From contig JAUWHR010000044.1 in NCBI GenBank assembly GCA_030605795.1, forward strand, positions 1 to 37,924: 37,924 nucleotides of DNA, read 5' to 3'. This stretch comes from Anaerolineae bacterium (lineage in GTDB: Bacteria > Chloroflexota > Anaerolineae > Anaerolineales > E44-bin32). How positions within the stretch are numbered: the stretch's first letter is position 1; each line of letters starts with the position of its first letter. The translations under genes and the position numbers were made by a program. Shown here in pieces: positions 1 through 8,820 of this stretch. The notes below the pieces were generated by a model. That model worked only from the letters and a program-made list of their open reading frames with translations, was not told the origin of the DNA and ran no database searches.

Positions 1-1320
1 GGATTGGAGTTGAGCTCCATCCTTAATGAATTCGGCGATCGCGTAACCTGCTCGTCGCCCGAAGACAGATGCGTCAAGCAGACTGTTGGTTCCAAGACGG
101 TTGGCGCCGTGCACCGACACACAGCTGCACTCACCGGCGGCGTAGAACCCGACCACAGGTAAACCTTCGGCGTTGGCGATCACTTGGCCATTGGTGTCGG
201 TTGGGATGCCGCCCATGCTGTAATGAGCCGTCGGCTGGATGAGCACTGGTTCATCGATAATATCGACGCCGGAGAAGTTCAGCGCGATTTCACGCACCTG
301 GGGCAGACGTTCGAGGATCATCTCGCGGCCCAGGTGACGTAAATCAAGGTTGATACCCTTGCTATCAGGACCTGTACCTCGCCCTTGGTCTATCTCGCGC
401 TGCTCCGAACGGCTTACCAGATCGCGTGGGGCTAGTTCCATCTTGTCGGGAGCGTACTTCGCCATGAAGCGTTCGCCCAATTTATTGGTCAAATAACCGC
501 CCTCGCCTCGGCAGGCTTCAGTCATCAAAATACCGTGTCCGTAGACACCGGTAGGATGAAACTGGACGAATTCCATGTCCATCAAAGGGATGCCGGCGTT
601 GTATGCAATCGCCACACCATCGCCGGTGTTAGCATAGGCATTGGAGGTGATCTTATAGGCTCGACCGTACCCGCCAGTGGCAAACATCACCGCTTTAGCC
701 CGCATGGTGTAGATCTTTCCAGTCAGGATCTCCATTGCGACTACTCCACGGCAGATGTTGTCTTCAATGATGAGATCCAGCACATACCATTCACTATAGA
801 ATTTGACGTTTTGCCTTAAAGCCTGCTCGTGGATGGTGTGGAGAAGGACATGGCCTGTCCAATCGGCAGCGTAATTGGCACGAGGAGTACTGTGGCCGCC
901 GAATCGGCGCTGGGCGATCCGACCGTCAGGTGTGCGGCTGAAGACACAGCCCATATGCTCATATTCAAAGACGATATCAATTGCGTCTTTTACCATGATC
1001 TCGATCGCATCCTGATCGCCTAGCCAATCTGATCCCTTGACGGTATCGAACATATGCAGTTCCCAGCTATCGATCGATTCGTCACCATCGGGGATCTGTT
1101 CCAATGGACCGCGCGGTCCGGTACCGGCAACGGGGCGAACATTATTGAGCGCCGCAGCTATACCGCCCTGGGCTGCGCCGCTATGCGAACGCAGGGGATG
1201 GATCTTTGAGATAACCCCAATATCTTTAACCCCCTCCTGGCTGGCGATCATCGCCGCCCAGGTGCCGGCAAGTCCTGCCCCGATGATTACCACATCGTGG
1301 GTGATTGCTTCGGTCGGCAT
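1..1320 (-). CDS. sdhA: Succinate dehydrogenase / fumarate reductase flavoprotein subunit (partial, C-terminus beyond window)
   Basis: This is the catalytic FAD subunit of complex II or fumarate reductase, which interconverts succinate and fumarate at the cytoplasmic face of the membrane. I translated the minus strand: 440 codons from ATG at 1320 stay open to the window edge, so the C-terminal part is missing. Visible motifs are the N-terminal dinucleotide-binding stretch [20 protein letters not shown] (the His that carries covalent FAD in the family), QFHPTG with the following EACRGEGG active-site segment, and HYSMGG. The start is supported by AAGGAG a few bases upstream (within 1321-1335). 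The iron-sulfur subunit gene would be expected downstream, outside the window. The sequence alone does not separate SdhA from FrdA. Confidence 0.95.
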   Translation of the reverse strand, partial: MPTEAITHDVVIIGAGLAGTWAAMIASQEGVKDIGVISKIHPLRSHSGAAQGGIAAALNNVRPVAGTGPRGPLEQIPDGDESIDSWELHMFDTVKGSDWLGDQDAIEIMVKDAIDIVFEYEHMGCVFSRTPDGRIAQRRFGGHSTPRANYAADWTGHVLLHTIHEQALRQNVKFYSEWYVLDLIIEDNICRGVVAMEILTGKIYTMRAKAVMFATGGYGRAYKITSNAYANTGDGVAIAYNAGIPLMDMEFVQFHPTGVYGHGILMTEACRGEGGYLTNKLGERFMAKYAPDKMELAPRDLVSRSEQREIDQGRGTGPDSKGINLDLRHLGREMILERLPQVREIALNFSGVDIIDEPVLIQPTAHYSMGGIPTDTNGQVIANAEGLPVVGFYAAGECSCVSVHGANRLGTNSLLDASVFGRRAGYAIAEFIKDGAQLQS

Positions 1321-1568
1321 CGGACTCCTTCCCGGGACAATTTCTTAGTTAGAATCTGTAATTCTGTATAGTTTGATTTTGAGCCCGTTTTCATTAAAGC
1401 TTGTTTCATAGCATCGTGCAATAATTCCCAAATTTAATAGCCTGGACGTTTATCAAATAAGTGTTGTGTTTTGTCACCCTTTAATAATTAAGACTAGCAA
1501 GCAAGTATGATGAGTGCTCATTGTGTGCTAAATGGTAACCAACCGCAAATAGTTATTCCGAATGTGGG

Positions 1569-2519
1569 TCATGCATCATTGCTGAATCGACGAGCGTCTT
1601 GCTGGATTATTAGTGCGGCTTGAAGGGAGACCCAGCGGTTAGTTTCCTCAACATCGGCTAGCCCATGCCATGTGCGCTGGCGGAAAGGGCTGGATCCTCG
1701 CCAACGTCCATTGAGCTTACGCCGGGCGATTAGCCAATCCATGGCGGGTTTGACCCCTGAATGGTCTAATGCACCCAACTCAGCCACCACTCGCAGTACA
1801 AAGAGGATGTCAGCCTGGTAGAAGAGGGGAAAGTTTAGCCGAGACCACAGAGTGTGAACGTGGCCGGAGGTAGGATAATCCGCCTCTACTAGTTGATAGG
1901 AGGAGAGCAAGAAGTTCAGCCCCTGATCTATCGTCGCAACGGAATCAACTGAGCGGTCGCCAGCTGGTAGAATTGCCAACCCCCACAATGATCGGGCGGC
2001 GCCCCAGGCGCAAGGAAGTTCATCGTTGTAACGACAGCGCCACCCATCATCCAGGGCATCAAGTGCTAGGTAGCGGACGATGGCCTCAACCCGAGGGTCG
2101 TCATTAAAACCGCAGTGAAGGGCGTACCGTAGCAAATTTCCCCAAAAGCATGAAAGGCTGTACTCGCCGTTATCCAGTGCTTTAGCAAGTTCGTCCCTGG
2201 TAGCGGTCAGCATGTAATCCACACCCCGAACCAGGCGTTTATCAGATCCATCGGCGTTCAACTCCGCCAGCAGCATCATGCTCCAGTGAGTACTGACGTA
2301 TTTCGGGGTGTAGTAGCTGTGCTCGGGATGCCAATTCCCCGCCTTAGTTTGACCAGTTAAGATAGTCGGGACGGGACCGGTTTTCATGATGTCCCGATTT
2401 GCGTTTTGAACCTCTGGGCCAGCTTCATCACGCTCCTGTAAATGACTCAAGGCTAGAAACCGAATTGTTGGCGTTTGAGCTTCCAGCAGCCAATCGATAA
2501 ACGATTCATCGAAGATCAT
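1569..2519 (-). CDS. Unknown soluble protein with prenyltransferase/terpene-cyclase-like alpha-alpha toroid repeats
   Basis: A 316-residue protein without signal peptide or membrane segments. I do not recognise a named family with certainty. It is rich in Trp and aromatic residues and has QW-like stretches (GQTKAGNW near residue 57, RKLNGRW near 275) set in helical repeats such as THWSMMLLAELN and RYALHCGFNDDPRVEAIVRYL. That pattern resembles alpha/alpha toroids of squalene-hopene cyclase and prenyltransferase type, but I see no DxDD catalytic motif. The start ATG at 2519 has GGGAGAAGAT just upstream. It lies 97 bp downstream of the ABC exporter pair on the same strand, so co-transcription is possible. 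The toroid assignment is inference; a catalytic role is unproven. Confidence 0.8.
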   Translation of the reverse strand: MIFDESFIDWLLEAQTPTIRFLALSHLQERDEAGPEVQNANRDIMKTGPVPTILTGQTKAGNWHPEHSYYTPKYVSTHWSMMLLAELNADGSDKRLVRGVDYMLTATRDELAKALDNGEYSLSCFWGNLLRYALHCGFNDDPRVEAIVRYLALDALDDGWRCRYNDELPCAWGAARSLWGLAILPAGDRSVDSVATIDQGLNFLLSSYQLVEADYPTSGHVHTLWSRLNFPLFYQADILFVLRVVAELGALDHSGVKPAMDWLIARRKLNGRWRGSSPFRQRTWHGLADVEETNRWVSLQAALIIQQDARRFSNDA

Positions 2520-2616
2520 AATCTTCTCCCGGGAAGGTATATTTACCGTTCCCTTTCTCCCGCTTGGGCTTTTTTCAATGCAGGCATATTTACATCACAA
2601 CATAGATTACACAGCA

Positions 2617-4437
2617 TTAGGTCATAGCTGGACTTGGTTCGCGGAAGGGGTCGAACTCCCGCTCCAGATCACGACGAAATTGCTGTGTGTATAGCCGGTA
2701 ATAGTGTCCTTTAGCTCGAAGCAGGCTGGCATGAGTGCCCATTTCGACAATGCGACCATCATCGATAAACAAGATTCGATCAGCCCGTTTGATGGTCGAA
2801 AGGCGATGGGCGATGATGAAGCTGGTCCGGTCGCGTACCAACTCCATCATCCCTTTCTGGATTAAGCTCTCAGTGATAGTGTCAACCGAGCTGGTTGCCT
2901 CGTCCATGATGAAAATTTCGGGGTCTGCCAGCACAGCTCGGGATAGGCTGATCAATTGTTTCTGACCAACCGAAAGCAGGATACCCCCTTCGCCAACCTG
3001 TTCGTCATATCCTTTTTCGAGTCCCATGATGAAGTCGTGAGCGCTGACCATTTTAGCAGCCTCATCAATCTCCTCGTCCGAGGCGTCCAGTCGACCATAC
3101 TTGATGTTTTCGCGGATCGTGCCGGAAAAGAGGTGTGGGGTCTGCAGCACCATACCTATGCGCGATTGAATCGCATGTAGTGAAAGGGTCATGTAGTCAT
3201 GGTTGCCGATGTAGATACTGCCCTGCTTAGGTTCGTAAAACCGGCAAAGTAAATTTACGATTGTTGATTTGCCACCGCCAGTAGGGCCGACCAGAGCGAT
3301 GGTCTCTCCTCGCTTCACAGTAAGATTGAAATCGGTCAGCACAGGGTTATCCGGTTCGTAGTGGAAGTTCACGTCCTTGAATATGATGTCTCCCTTAATA
3401 CTTCCAGGGTCGATCGCACCGGGGCGGTCTCGCACGTCAGGGACTGAGTCGATGAGGGAAAAAACCCGCTCAGCTGAAGCAATAGCATGTTGCATCTCAG
3501 CGTAGACTCGAGCCAAATCTTGGACAGGCCAGAGCATGAAAGTAATGTAGCTGATGAAGGCTTGGATGCCGCCGATGGTTAAACTCCCGATCTGGACTTG
3601 CAGCCCTCCATACCAGACGACACTCCCTACGGCTAGCGAACTGATGATTTGCACCAATGGTAGGAACAGCGCCGACAACCACGCTGCACGGTAACCTGCT
3701 CGATACATCTCGCCAGTTAACCCGCTGAACTCATGCAGGTTCTTCTCTTCTCGGTTGAGGGCTTTGACAACGCGGACTCCAGTAATGTTCTCATTGTAAG
3801 CGGCGGTTATCTTAGAGTTGATCTTACGAACCTTGCGGAATTCGATCAGGATCTTCTTCTTGAACCGGGATGCGACCACAATTAACACTGGGATGATCGC
3901 CAGCACGATCAGTGCCATCCTCCAATTAATTACCAACATGAACAACAAGGATGTTCCGATGCTGAAAATCGCCCAGGTCACATCTAAAAGTCCCCATGTA
4001 GTTAGTTCAGAGATGCGTTGGGAGTCGGAGGTCACCCGAGACATAATCCAACCGACCGGTGTACGGTCGTAATAAGCCAGCGAGAGGTCCTGAAGATGAT
4101 TGAAGGATTTCTTCCGTAGATCGTATTGAATGCGCTCACCCAAGATGCCGGCTAGGTAGATGAACCCGAAAACGTTTCCGGCTTGAACGATGATCAGCAA
4201 GGCGTAAATGACCACAAACCGCACCAATGCCCCACGATCATTGGCCAAGATCCCCTGGTCAATTATCTGCTTACCAAGGAAAGTAAAGTAGGAATCAAGC
4301 GCGGAGGTCAGAGCGATGGTTAGCAAAAAGCCGACCAACCACTTCCAATGTGGCTTGGCCAGGCCAAGTATCCGGGCTATGATTCGACCGCTAAATTGGG
4401 TGGTGAATTCTTCTTCTTCAAATTCAGGTGTTGGCAC
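2617..4437 (-). CDS. ABC exporter half-transporter, subunit with the consensus catalytic Glu (TM288/LmrD-like)
   Basis: A 606-residue type IV ABC exporter half: six transmembrane helices (about residues 30-330) followed by a nucleotide-binding domain. Walker A is GPTGGGKST (about 381-389), the signature is LSVGQ rather than LSGGQ (about 487), Walker B ends in MDEATSSVD with the catalytic Glu at about 512, and the switch His lies in IIAHRLSTI. The GTG start lies inside the end of the upstream ABC gene (overlap 4424-4437), and GGAGG sits about 12 nt before it, so the two are translationally linked. A degenerate signature beside an intact Glu is the pattern of the consensus partner in heterodimeric multidrug or lipid exporters. 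The substrate cannot be read from sequence. Confidence 0.93.
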   Translation of the reverse strand: MPTPEFEEEEFTTQFSGRIIARILGLAKPHWKWLVGFLLTIALTSALDSYFTFLGKQIIDQGILANDRGALVRFVVIYALLIIVQAGNVFGFIYLAGILGERIQYDLRKKSFNHLQDLSLAYYDRTPVGWIMSRVTSDSQRISELTTWGLLDVTWAIFSIGTSLLFMLVINWRMALIVLAIIPVLIVVASRFKKKILIEFRKVRKINSKITAAYNENITGVRVVKALNREEKNLHEFSGLTGEMYRAGYRAAWLSALFLPLVQIISSLAVGSVVWYGGLQVQIGSLTIGGIQAFISYITFMLWPVQDLARVYAEMQHAIASAERVFSLIDSVPDVRDRPGAIDPGSIKGDIIFKDVNFHYEPDNPVLTDFNLTVKRGETIALVGPTGGGKSTIVNLLCRFYEPKQGSIYIGNHDYMTLSLHAIQSRIGMVLQTPHLFSGTIRENIKYGRLDASDEEIDEAAKMVSAHDFIMGLEKGYDEQVGEGGILLSVGQKQLISLSRAVLADPEIFIMDEATSSVDTITESLIQKGMMELVRDRTSFIIAHRLSTIKRADRILFIDDGRIVEMGTHASLLRAKGHYYRLYTQQFRRDLEREFDPFREPSPAMT

Positions 4438-6241
4438 TAGCGATCTCTTCCTCCAGCGCGTCCTCTATGCGGGTTTGCATATCGTGAATACGCTGGTAGA
4501 TACCTGGTTGAGCTATCAGTTGCTCGTGGGTGCCACGCTGCACAATTTCGCCACCCTCGAGCACCAGGATCAAATCGGCTTCCATCACACTTTGAATACG
4601 GTGAGCAATGATGAAGGTTGTACGTCCTCGCATCAATCGCCGTAAAGCCTGGCGGATGATGCCTTCAGTTTCCATATCCACCGAGGAGGTGGAATCGTCT
4701 AAAATGAGTATGCAAGGATCCTTGAGAAGAGCACGGGCGATAGCAATGCGCTGTTTTTGCCCACCAGAGAGCGTCACCCCTTTCTCGCCAACCAACGTAT
4801 CGTAGCCATCTGGAAACGAGAGAATCGACTCGTGGATAGCTGCTGCGCGAGCTGTGTCCTCAATCTCTTCGCTTGAGACCTTGCGGTTTACCCCATAGAT
4901 AATATTTTCACGGATTGTGCGAGAGAAGAGGAAGGGCTCTTGCTCGACGATACCGATATGTTGGCGAAGGAATTGGCGTGAGTATGTATTTAGTTCAATC
5001 CCATCCAGCGTCAGGCTACCCGAGGAGTACTCATAGAAGCGGGGTAAGAGGTTGACTAGTGTGGTCTTGCCGGAGCCTGTTAGCCCAAGCAAGGCTATCA
5101 CCTGTCCTGGTTTGCAGTGAAAACTGATTTTCTCCAGGATAAGATCGCTCTCAGAATAAGCGAAGCAGACATCCTTGAAGATCACTTCTCCACGTAAACC
5201 CCCCTTTGGTGCATCAAGGCCAATCTCTATCGGCTCGCGTTCCTGGCGAATGACATCTGAAACTCGGCCATAAGAAACCAGCCCAGTTGACATCTGAACG
5301 ATCAACCGACCCAGATTGCGCATTGGCCAGATGATCAACACAATCATGCCGCAATAGGCCAGGTAAGTGCCGATGGTTATGGTGCCATTCATTGCCATTA
5401 GCGCGCCAATGCCAATACCGGCAAGCATTTGCAGCCCAGCCAGGATATCGGAAATTGGCCAATAAAGGGAATGCATAGTGAGAAAATGCTTGCCGCGCTG
5501 GAATTTCTCCCAATTCTCTCGTTCGAATTTATCCCGCTCGTGGGTCTGGCGGGCGAAAGCCTTGACCACCCTCACACCAGCTAAATTTTCTTGAAGTCTT
5601 GTCGAAAGTATGGCTTCCTGCTCTTGATACAACTCGTAAATTGTTGATATTTTACGGAAAAAGAAGAAGGACATAACTATGATCAACGGTACCACCAGGA
5701 TGGAAAGCAGAGCCAATTGCTGATTCAAGCTGATGATAGCTGCCAAATTAATAACGAAGAGCAGCAAAATCCTTCCTACCCCAATGGCTTGGTCGGAGAA
5801 GAACCGTCGTAAGGCGTCTATGTCTGATGTGGAGCGTTGGATTAGTTCGCCAGTTGGAGTTCGGTCGTGGTAAGTGAATGAAAGGTGCTGGACGTGGTCA
5901 AAGAGATAGTTCCTCAGACGCTGTGCTATACCCTCAGCGGTTCGAGCGGCTAGCGTGCCGCTGATGAATGTGAATCCCCCCTGGATCAACGCCAGACCGA
6001 GGAAACCCAAAGCGATCAGAATCAAGGTGGAGATAGATGGAGACTGTCCCAATACATCATCAACGAAATAGCGAAGCAACAGATAAGAGGCAGTTCTGGC
6101 AATCGCTCCCAAGCCCAAGCTGAGGGTAGCCGCCAAGTAGATGAAATGGAATCCGGTCATCAATCGCCATAACCCTACTAGGCGGTTGTTGGAGACAATC
6201 TGCTTGAGATTGTAGCTGGATCGAGGTTTGATTGATGACAA
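4424..6241 (-). CDS. ABC exporter half-transporter, subunit with degenerate Walker B (TM287/LmrC-like)
   Basis: A 605-residue ABC exporter half with an N-terminal six-helix domain and C-terminal ATPase. Walker A is GLTGSGKTT (about 383-391), the signature is the consensus LSGGQKQR (about 490), but Walker B reads ILILDDSTSSVD: the catalytic Glu is replaced by Asp at about residue 514. The switch His is kept in IIAHRIQSV. Together with the LSVGQ signature of the partner gene this builds one degenerate and one consensus ATP site, as in TM287/288-type heterodimers. The start is TTG at 6241, with GGAGA ten bases upstream; no ATG fits as well. It is first in the operon and divergent from the thioesterase gene. 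Confidence 0.93.
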   Translation of the reverse strand: MSSIKPRSSYNLKQIVSNNRLVGLWRLMTGFHFIYLAATLSLGLGAIARTASYLLLRYFVDDVLGQSPSISTLILIALGFLGLALIQGGFTFISGTLAARTAEGIAQRLRNYLFDHVQHLSFTYHDRTPTGELIQRSTSDIDALRRFFSDQAIGVGRILLLFVINLAAIISLNQQLALLSILVVPLIIVMSFFFFRKISTIYELYQEQEAILSTRLQENLAGVRVVKAFARQTHERDKFERENWEKFQRGKHFLTMHSLYWPISDILAGLQMLAGIGIGALMAMNGTITIGTYLAYCGMIVLIIWPMRNLGRLIVQMSTGLVSYGRVSDVIRQEREPIEIGLDAPKGGLRGEVIFKDVCFAYSESDLILEKISFHCKPGQVIALLGLTGSGKTTLVNLLPRFYEYSSGSLTLDGIELNTYSRQFLRQHIGIVEQEPFLFSRTIRENIIYGVNRKVSSEEIEDTARAAAIHESILSFPDGYDTLVGEKGVTLSGGQKQRIAIARALLKDPCILILDDSTSSVDMETEGIIRQALRRLMRGRTTFIIAHRIQSVMEADLILVLEGGEIVQRGTHEQLIAQPGIYQRIHDMQTRIEDALEEEIASANT

Positions 6242-6355
6242 GATTAGTAAGTCTCCTATTCAGATATAGATTTTACCATCAGCATCACCCAAAGCTTGGA
6301 AATAGAGTTACAAACATGAGTCTAATGAAAAAAGGTCAACCGCGAGAAGAGGACC

Positions 6356-6400
6356 GGTATGTGTGGGGGTGCGGGCGCAGCCTGCACCCCCACACATACC
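6356..6400. repeat. Long perfect palindrome between divergent genes
   Basis: The arms 6356-6372 and 6384-6400 are perfectly complementary over 17 bp (GGTATGTGTGGGGGTGC against its complement), with an 11-nt loop whose ends can pair further. No T-run follows on either strand and both neighbouring genes point away, so it is not an ordinary terminator. It could be a REP-like element or a cruciform/regulatory site. Confidence 0.8.
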
Positions 6401-6576
6401 CCTCCCCACTCCTCGAGGGTAGTTTTTCAGTGCACTCAACCATGAGTCTACTTAAAAATAACTACCAAAGGAAGGAGATAAGGGGTAAGTTCCTCTTCTA
6501 GTGGTTGTGCTTTTTTCAGTGGGGCCATCATAATTATTACTGAGGGTGGAGGGGTTACTATTGCATGGTGATCGGG

Positions 6577-6605
6577 TTGCCAAGCCTTGAGAACATTCGT
6601 ATATT
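6577..6605 (+). promoter_or_regulatory. Sigma-70-like promoter of the thioesterase gene
   Basis: TTGCCA (6577-6582), a 17-bp spacer, then TATATT (6600-6605). The predicted transcript starts near 6612, about 40 nt before the ATG at 6654. Confidence 0.6.
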
Positions 6606-6653
6606 CTGGGGATACAAGCCAAAAGCGTTGATAATTCATGGAGGCAGACAAGG

Positions 6654-7079
6654 ATGAATGATGAGAGGATTGAAGAGCTTATTCGGATGTTCAACCAGAA
6701 AGCTCCAATCGCCCGCTTCTTTGGGATGAAGTTATCCTATGCCAAAGATGGATCTGCAGTGATTGACCTGCCCTACAATTCCAACCTCGATCACACTCAG
6801 GGCGGGGTCCATGGAGGGGTGTATGCGACCCTGCTTGACTGCGCGGGTTGGTTTACGGCAGCTACCGCACATGAACCTTCCTGCTGGCTGGCGACCTCTG
6901 AGATTACGGTACGGTATCTTGAACCAGTGAGTGGCTTGTCATTACGAGCCGTTGGTCGGTTGATCAAGCGCGGTAAACGACAGGATGTGGTTGAAATGCA
7001 ATTGTATGATGAGAAAGGTAGTTTGGTGGGCCACGCGACAGGAACATTCATTGTGCTTCCCGACGTCCCTGTGGCTTGA
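6654..7079 (+). CDS. PaaI-family hotdog thioesterase
   Basis: A 141-residue single-domain hotdog protein, the usual length for PaaI/YdiI-like acyl-CoA thioesterases, which hydrolyse acyl-CoA or aryl-CoA esters in the cytoplasm. The helix motif HTQGGVHGGVYATLLDCAG (about residues 47-65) carries the HGG signature, with an acidic residue (Asp) further along as in the 4-hydroxybenzoyl-CoA/PaaI clan. The C-terminal strand GSLVGHATGTFIVLP is also typical. The start ATG at 6654 follows GGAGGCAGACAAGG. It stands alone behind its own promoter, with repeat DNA downstream. The acyl substrate is unknown. Confidence 0.9.
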   Translation: MNDERIEELIRMFNQKAPIARFFGMKLSYAKDGSAVIDLPYNSNLDHTQGGVHGGVYATLLDCAGWFTAATAHEPSCWLATSEITVRYLEPVSGLSLRAVGRLIKRGKRQDVVEMQLYDEKGSLVGHATGTFIVLPDVPVA

Positions 7080-7130
7080 GCCAAAGGGAATGGTGCTTTG
7101 TCAAAGGTCAAGTTATAAGCAAGTGAGCAT

Positions 7131-7192
7131 CCTTCGACTGCACCCGTGGTTTAGGCGTCTCATGGAGTTTACCTCTTCGGCTTAGTCGAAGG
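7131..7192. repeat. Hairpin unit with CCTTCGACT ends
   Basis: CCTTCGACT at 7131-7139 pairs perfectly with AGTCGAAGG at 7184-7192. The interior word TGGAGTTTA followed by CTTCGGCTT recurs at about 7417-7440 at the end of repeat copy 1, so this is a local duplicate of that hairpin. Confidence 0.65.
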
Positions 7193-7210
7193 AAAAGATC
7201 ACTCGAATGA

Positions 7211-7455
7211 TGTTCTTTTCTACGCCGTTATCACTTTGACCTGTTACCTAAAAACTATTAAGCGCCCAGAGCGGAGGGCCGAGCCTGAGCAATATTTCAA
7301 GTGTAATGGGTTATCTCTAAGGCGAGGTCCGCAGTCGAAGGGCGTCCTTCGACTGCACTCCCACTTCGACTTCGCTCAGCGTCCGTTCCGCTCTGGATGC
7401 CCTTCGACTACGCTGCGTGGAGTTTATCCCTTCGGCTTCGTCGAAGGATGGTTGC
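7211..7455 (+). repeat. Dispersed palindromic repeat, family 1, copy 1 (divergent)
   Basis: The left edge resembles copies 2 and 3 (TTTTCTACG..., CTGTTACCTAAAAACTATT, then AGCGCCCAGAGCGG at 7260-7273). The right part holds CCGCTCTGGATGCCCTTCG (7388-7406), near complementary to the left CCAGAGCGG. The interior differs from the other two copies. No transposase is encoded. Confidence 0.7.
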
Positions 7456-7629
7456 CAATGCTATTCAAGATTGGAAAAGTGATAGGTTATATCTTAGTTA
7501 GTACGAGACTGGGTCACTTGCAGCGGATTGATACTCTCAGTGGGGTTTAGGTATTATTAAAATGCTAATCATTCCTGGAAATATGACCGAGCGGGTCATT
7601 ACCTAACAGGTTCTTTGTGGGGTTAGTCC

Positions 7630-7659
7630 TTGACACACGCGGAATCACTATGGTATGCT
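7630..7659 (+). promoter_or_regulatory. Promoter of the dprA operon
   Basis: TTGACA (7630-7635), an 18-bp spacer and TATGCT (7654-7659). Because the -10 box spans 7655, an in-frame ATG at 7655 cannot be the dprA start; this favours the GTG at 7703. Confidence 0.65.
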
Positions 7660-7702
7660 CAGCCGGTTTCAATTCTGTACGTGGATGGTAGGGGAGGCAA
7701 AC

Positions 7703-8815
7703 GTGGGGGACAAAATTCGTTACTGGATCGGATTCAACCGAGTGTCTGGGATCGGGCCGACACGGCTGAGAACATTGCTCGATGCTTTTGGTAACCTTGA
7801 AACCGCTTGGCATGCTTCAATGGAAGATCTCCTCGCTGCGGGACTCGGACCGAAAACCGTACAAACGTTTGTCGAAACCCGAGAGCGGTTGGATTTGGAC
7901 CAGGAAATTGCACGGATTGCAGCGTTAGGCATCCATGTCACTACTTGGCAGGATGAGGACTACCCTGTCCGGCTGAAAGATATTCACTCTCCGCCCCCTG
8001 TGTTATATGTCTGGGGCGAAATTAAACCTCAAGATCGTTGGGCGGCTGCGGTCGTTGGCACTCGTCGAGCGACGGCTTATGGAAAAGCCACTGCGCGTGA
8101 GGTTGCTGGTACACTTGCCGCCAGCGGGGTCACGGTGATATCTGGGTTAGCTAGGGGAATCGATTCGATCGCTCATCAAGCTGCGTTGGAAGCAGGCGGT
8201 AGGACGTTGGCGGTGCTCGGATCTGGTCTGGATCTGATTTACCCGCCCGAACATCGAAAGTTGGCCGAATCAATCGTTGAAAATGGCGCGATATTAAGTG
8301 ATTATCCGCTTGGTACTCGACCTGAGCCAAGAAACTTCCCGCCACGCAATCGGATCATCAGCGGGTTATCGCTGGCGGTTGTCGTGGTCGAGGCTGGTAT
8401 TGGTAGTGGGGCATTGATCACCGCGGATTTTGCTGTCGAGCAGGGGCGCGAGGTCTTCGCTGTTCCTGGGGACATTCATCGACGGGCGAGCCAGGGCACA
8501 AACCGTCTCATCCGTTCCGGCGCTCACCCGCTCGTCTCACCGGAGGATGTGTTAGAGGCGCTCAATCTAGACGTGGTTGCTCGGCAGGAGGTTGCCGATA
8601 AGGAGTTGCCGGAGGATGATACCGAGCGACGTGTGCTCGAAGTGCTTAGTAGCGATCCGATCCATGTTGATGAGCTACAAGCCCTTTGTGAGCTACCGAT
8701 TTCGCAAATCACAGCTTCGCTTGCGATGCTAGAACTGAAAGGACGCGCACGCCAAGTGGGCGGTATGAATTACATCCGGGCGCGTGAGCGAAGGGCCGAG
8801 TATCGAGTGGAATAA
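7703..8815 (+). CDS. dprA: DNA processing protein DprA
   Basis: DprA/Smf loads RecA on incoming single-stranded DNA during natural transformation. The 370-residue product has a helix-hairpin-helix-like N-terminus (RVSGIGPTRLRTLLDAFG), a central Rossmann domain with VVGTRRATAYGK, ISGLARGIDSIAHQAAL, GSGLDLIYPPEH, PPRNRIISGLS and GSGALITADFAVEQGREV, and a C-terminal winged-helix domain in the last 65 or so residues. I chose GTG at 7703 because GGGGAGG lies 5 nt upstream; ATG at 7685 is a second option. The stop is followed after 5 nt by manC, so the two are probably co-transcribed. DprA occurs widely, so its presence does not prove competence. Confidence 0.93.
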   Translation: MGDKIRYWIGFNRVSGIGPTRLRTLLDAFGNLETAWHASMEDLLAAGLGPKTVQTFVETRERLDLDQEIARIAALGIHVTTWQDEDYPVRLKDIHSPPPVLYVWGEIKPQDRWAAAVVGTRRATAYGKATAREVAGTLAASGVTVISGLARGIDSIAHQAALEAGGRTLAVLGSGLDLIYPPEHRKLAESIVENGAILSDYPLGTRPEPRNFPPRNRIISGLSLAVVVVEAGIGSGALITADFAVEQGREVFAVPGDIHRRASQGTNRLIRSGAHPLVSPEDVLEALNLDVVARQEVADKELPEDDTERRVLEVLSSDPIHVDELQALCELPISQITASLAMLELKGRARQVGGMNYIRARERRAEYRVE

Positions 8816-8820
8816 AGCTT

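Larger units (their letters stand above)
6242..6653. other. Divergent intergenic region (412 bp) holding a long palindrome and the thioesterase promoter
   Basis: The region separates the minus-strand ABC operon from the plus-strand thioesterase. It holds a 17-bp perfect inverted repeat (6356-6400), a repeated short word CATGAGTCTA (about 6315 and 6441) and a good sigma-70-like promoter (6577-6605). Short reading frames here lack family features and are probably not genes. Confidence 0.6.
7080..7702. other. Intergenic stretch (623 bp) with palindromic repeat DNA, no credible gene
   Basis: The stretch holds two hairpin units with CCTTCGACT / AGTCGAAGG-type ends (7131-7192 and the end of copy 1 around 7400-7448), the main repeat copy 1 (7211-7455), and the dprA promoter (7630-7659). 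The open frame at 7236-7550 runs through the repeat and is not gene-like. Confidence 0.6.

Noticed and set aside
535-1348. Three plus-strand open frames over the sdhA region
   Set aside because: They are antisense to a clear minus-strand SdhA/FrdA coding frame and show no family features.
7236-7550. A 104-codon plus-strand open frame
   Set aside because: It runs through the palindromic repeat copy 1; the same repeat at other sites does not keep the frame.
7080-7702. Possible CRISPR array from recurring CCTTCGAC words
   Set aside because: The words are irregularly spaced, palindromic and in both orientations; there are no uniform repeats and spacers, and no cas genes.
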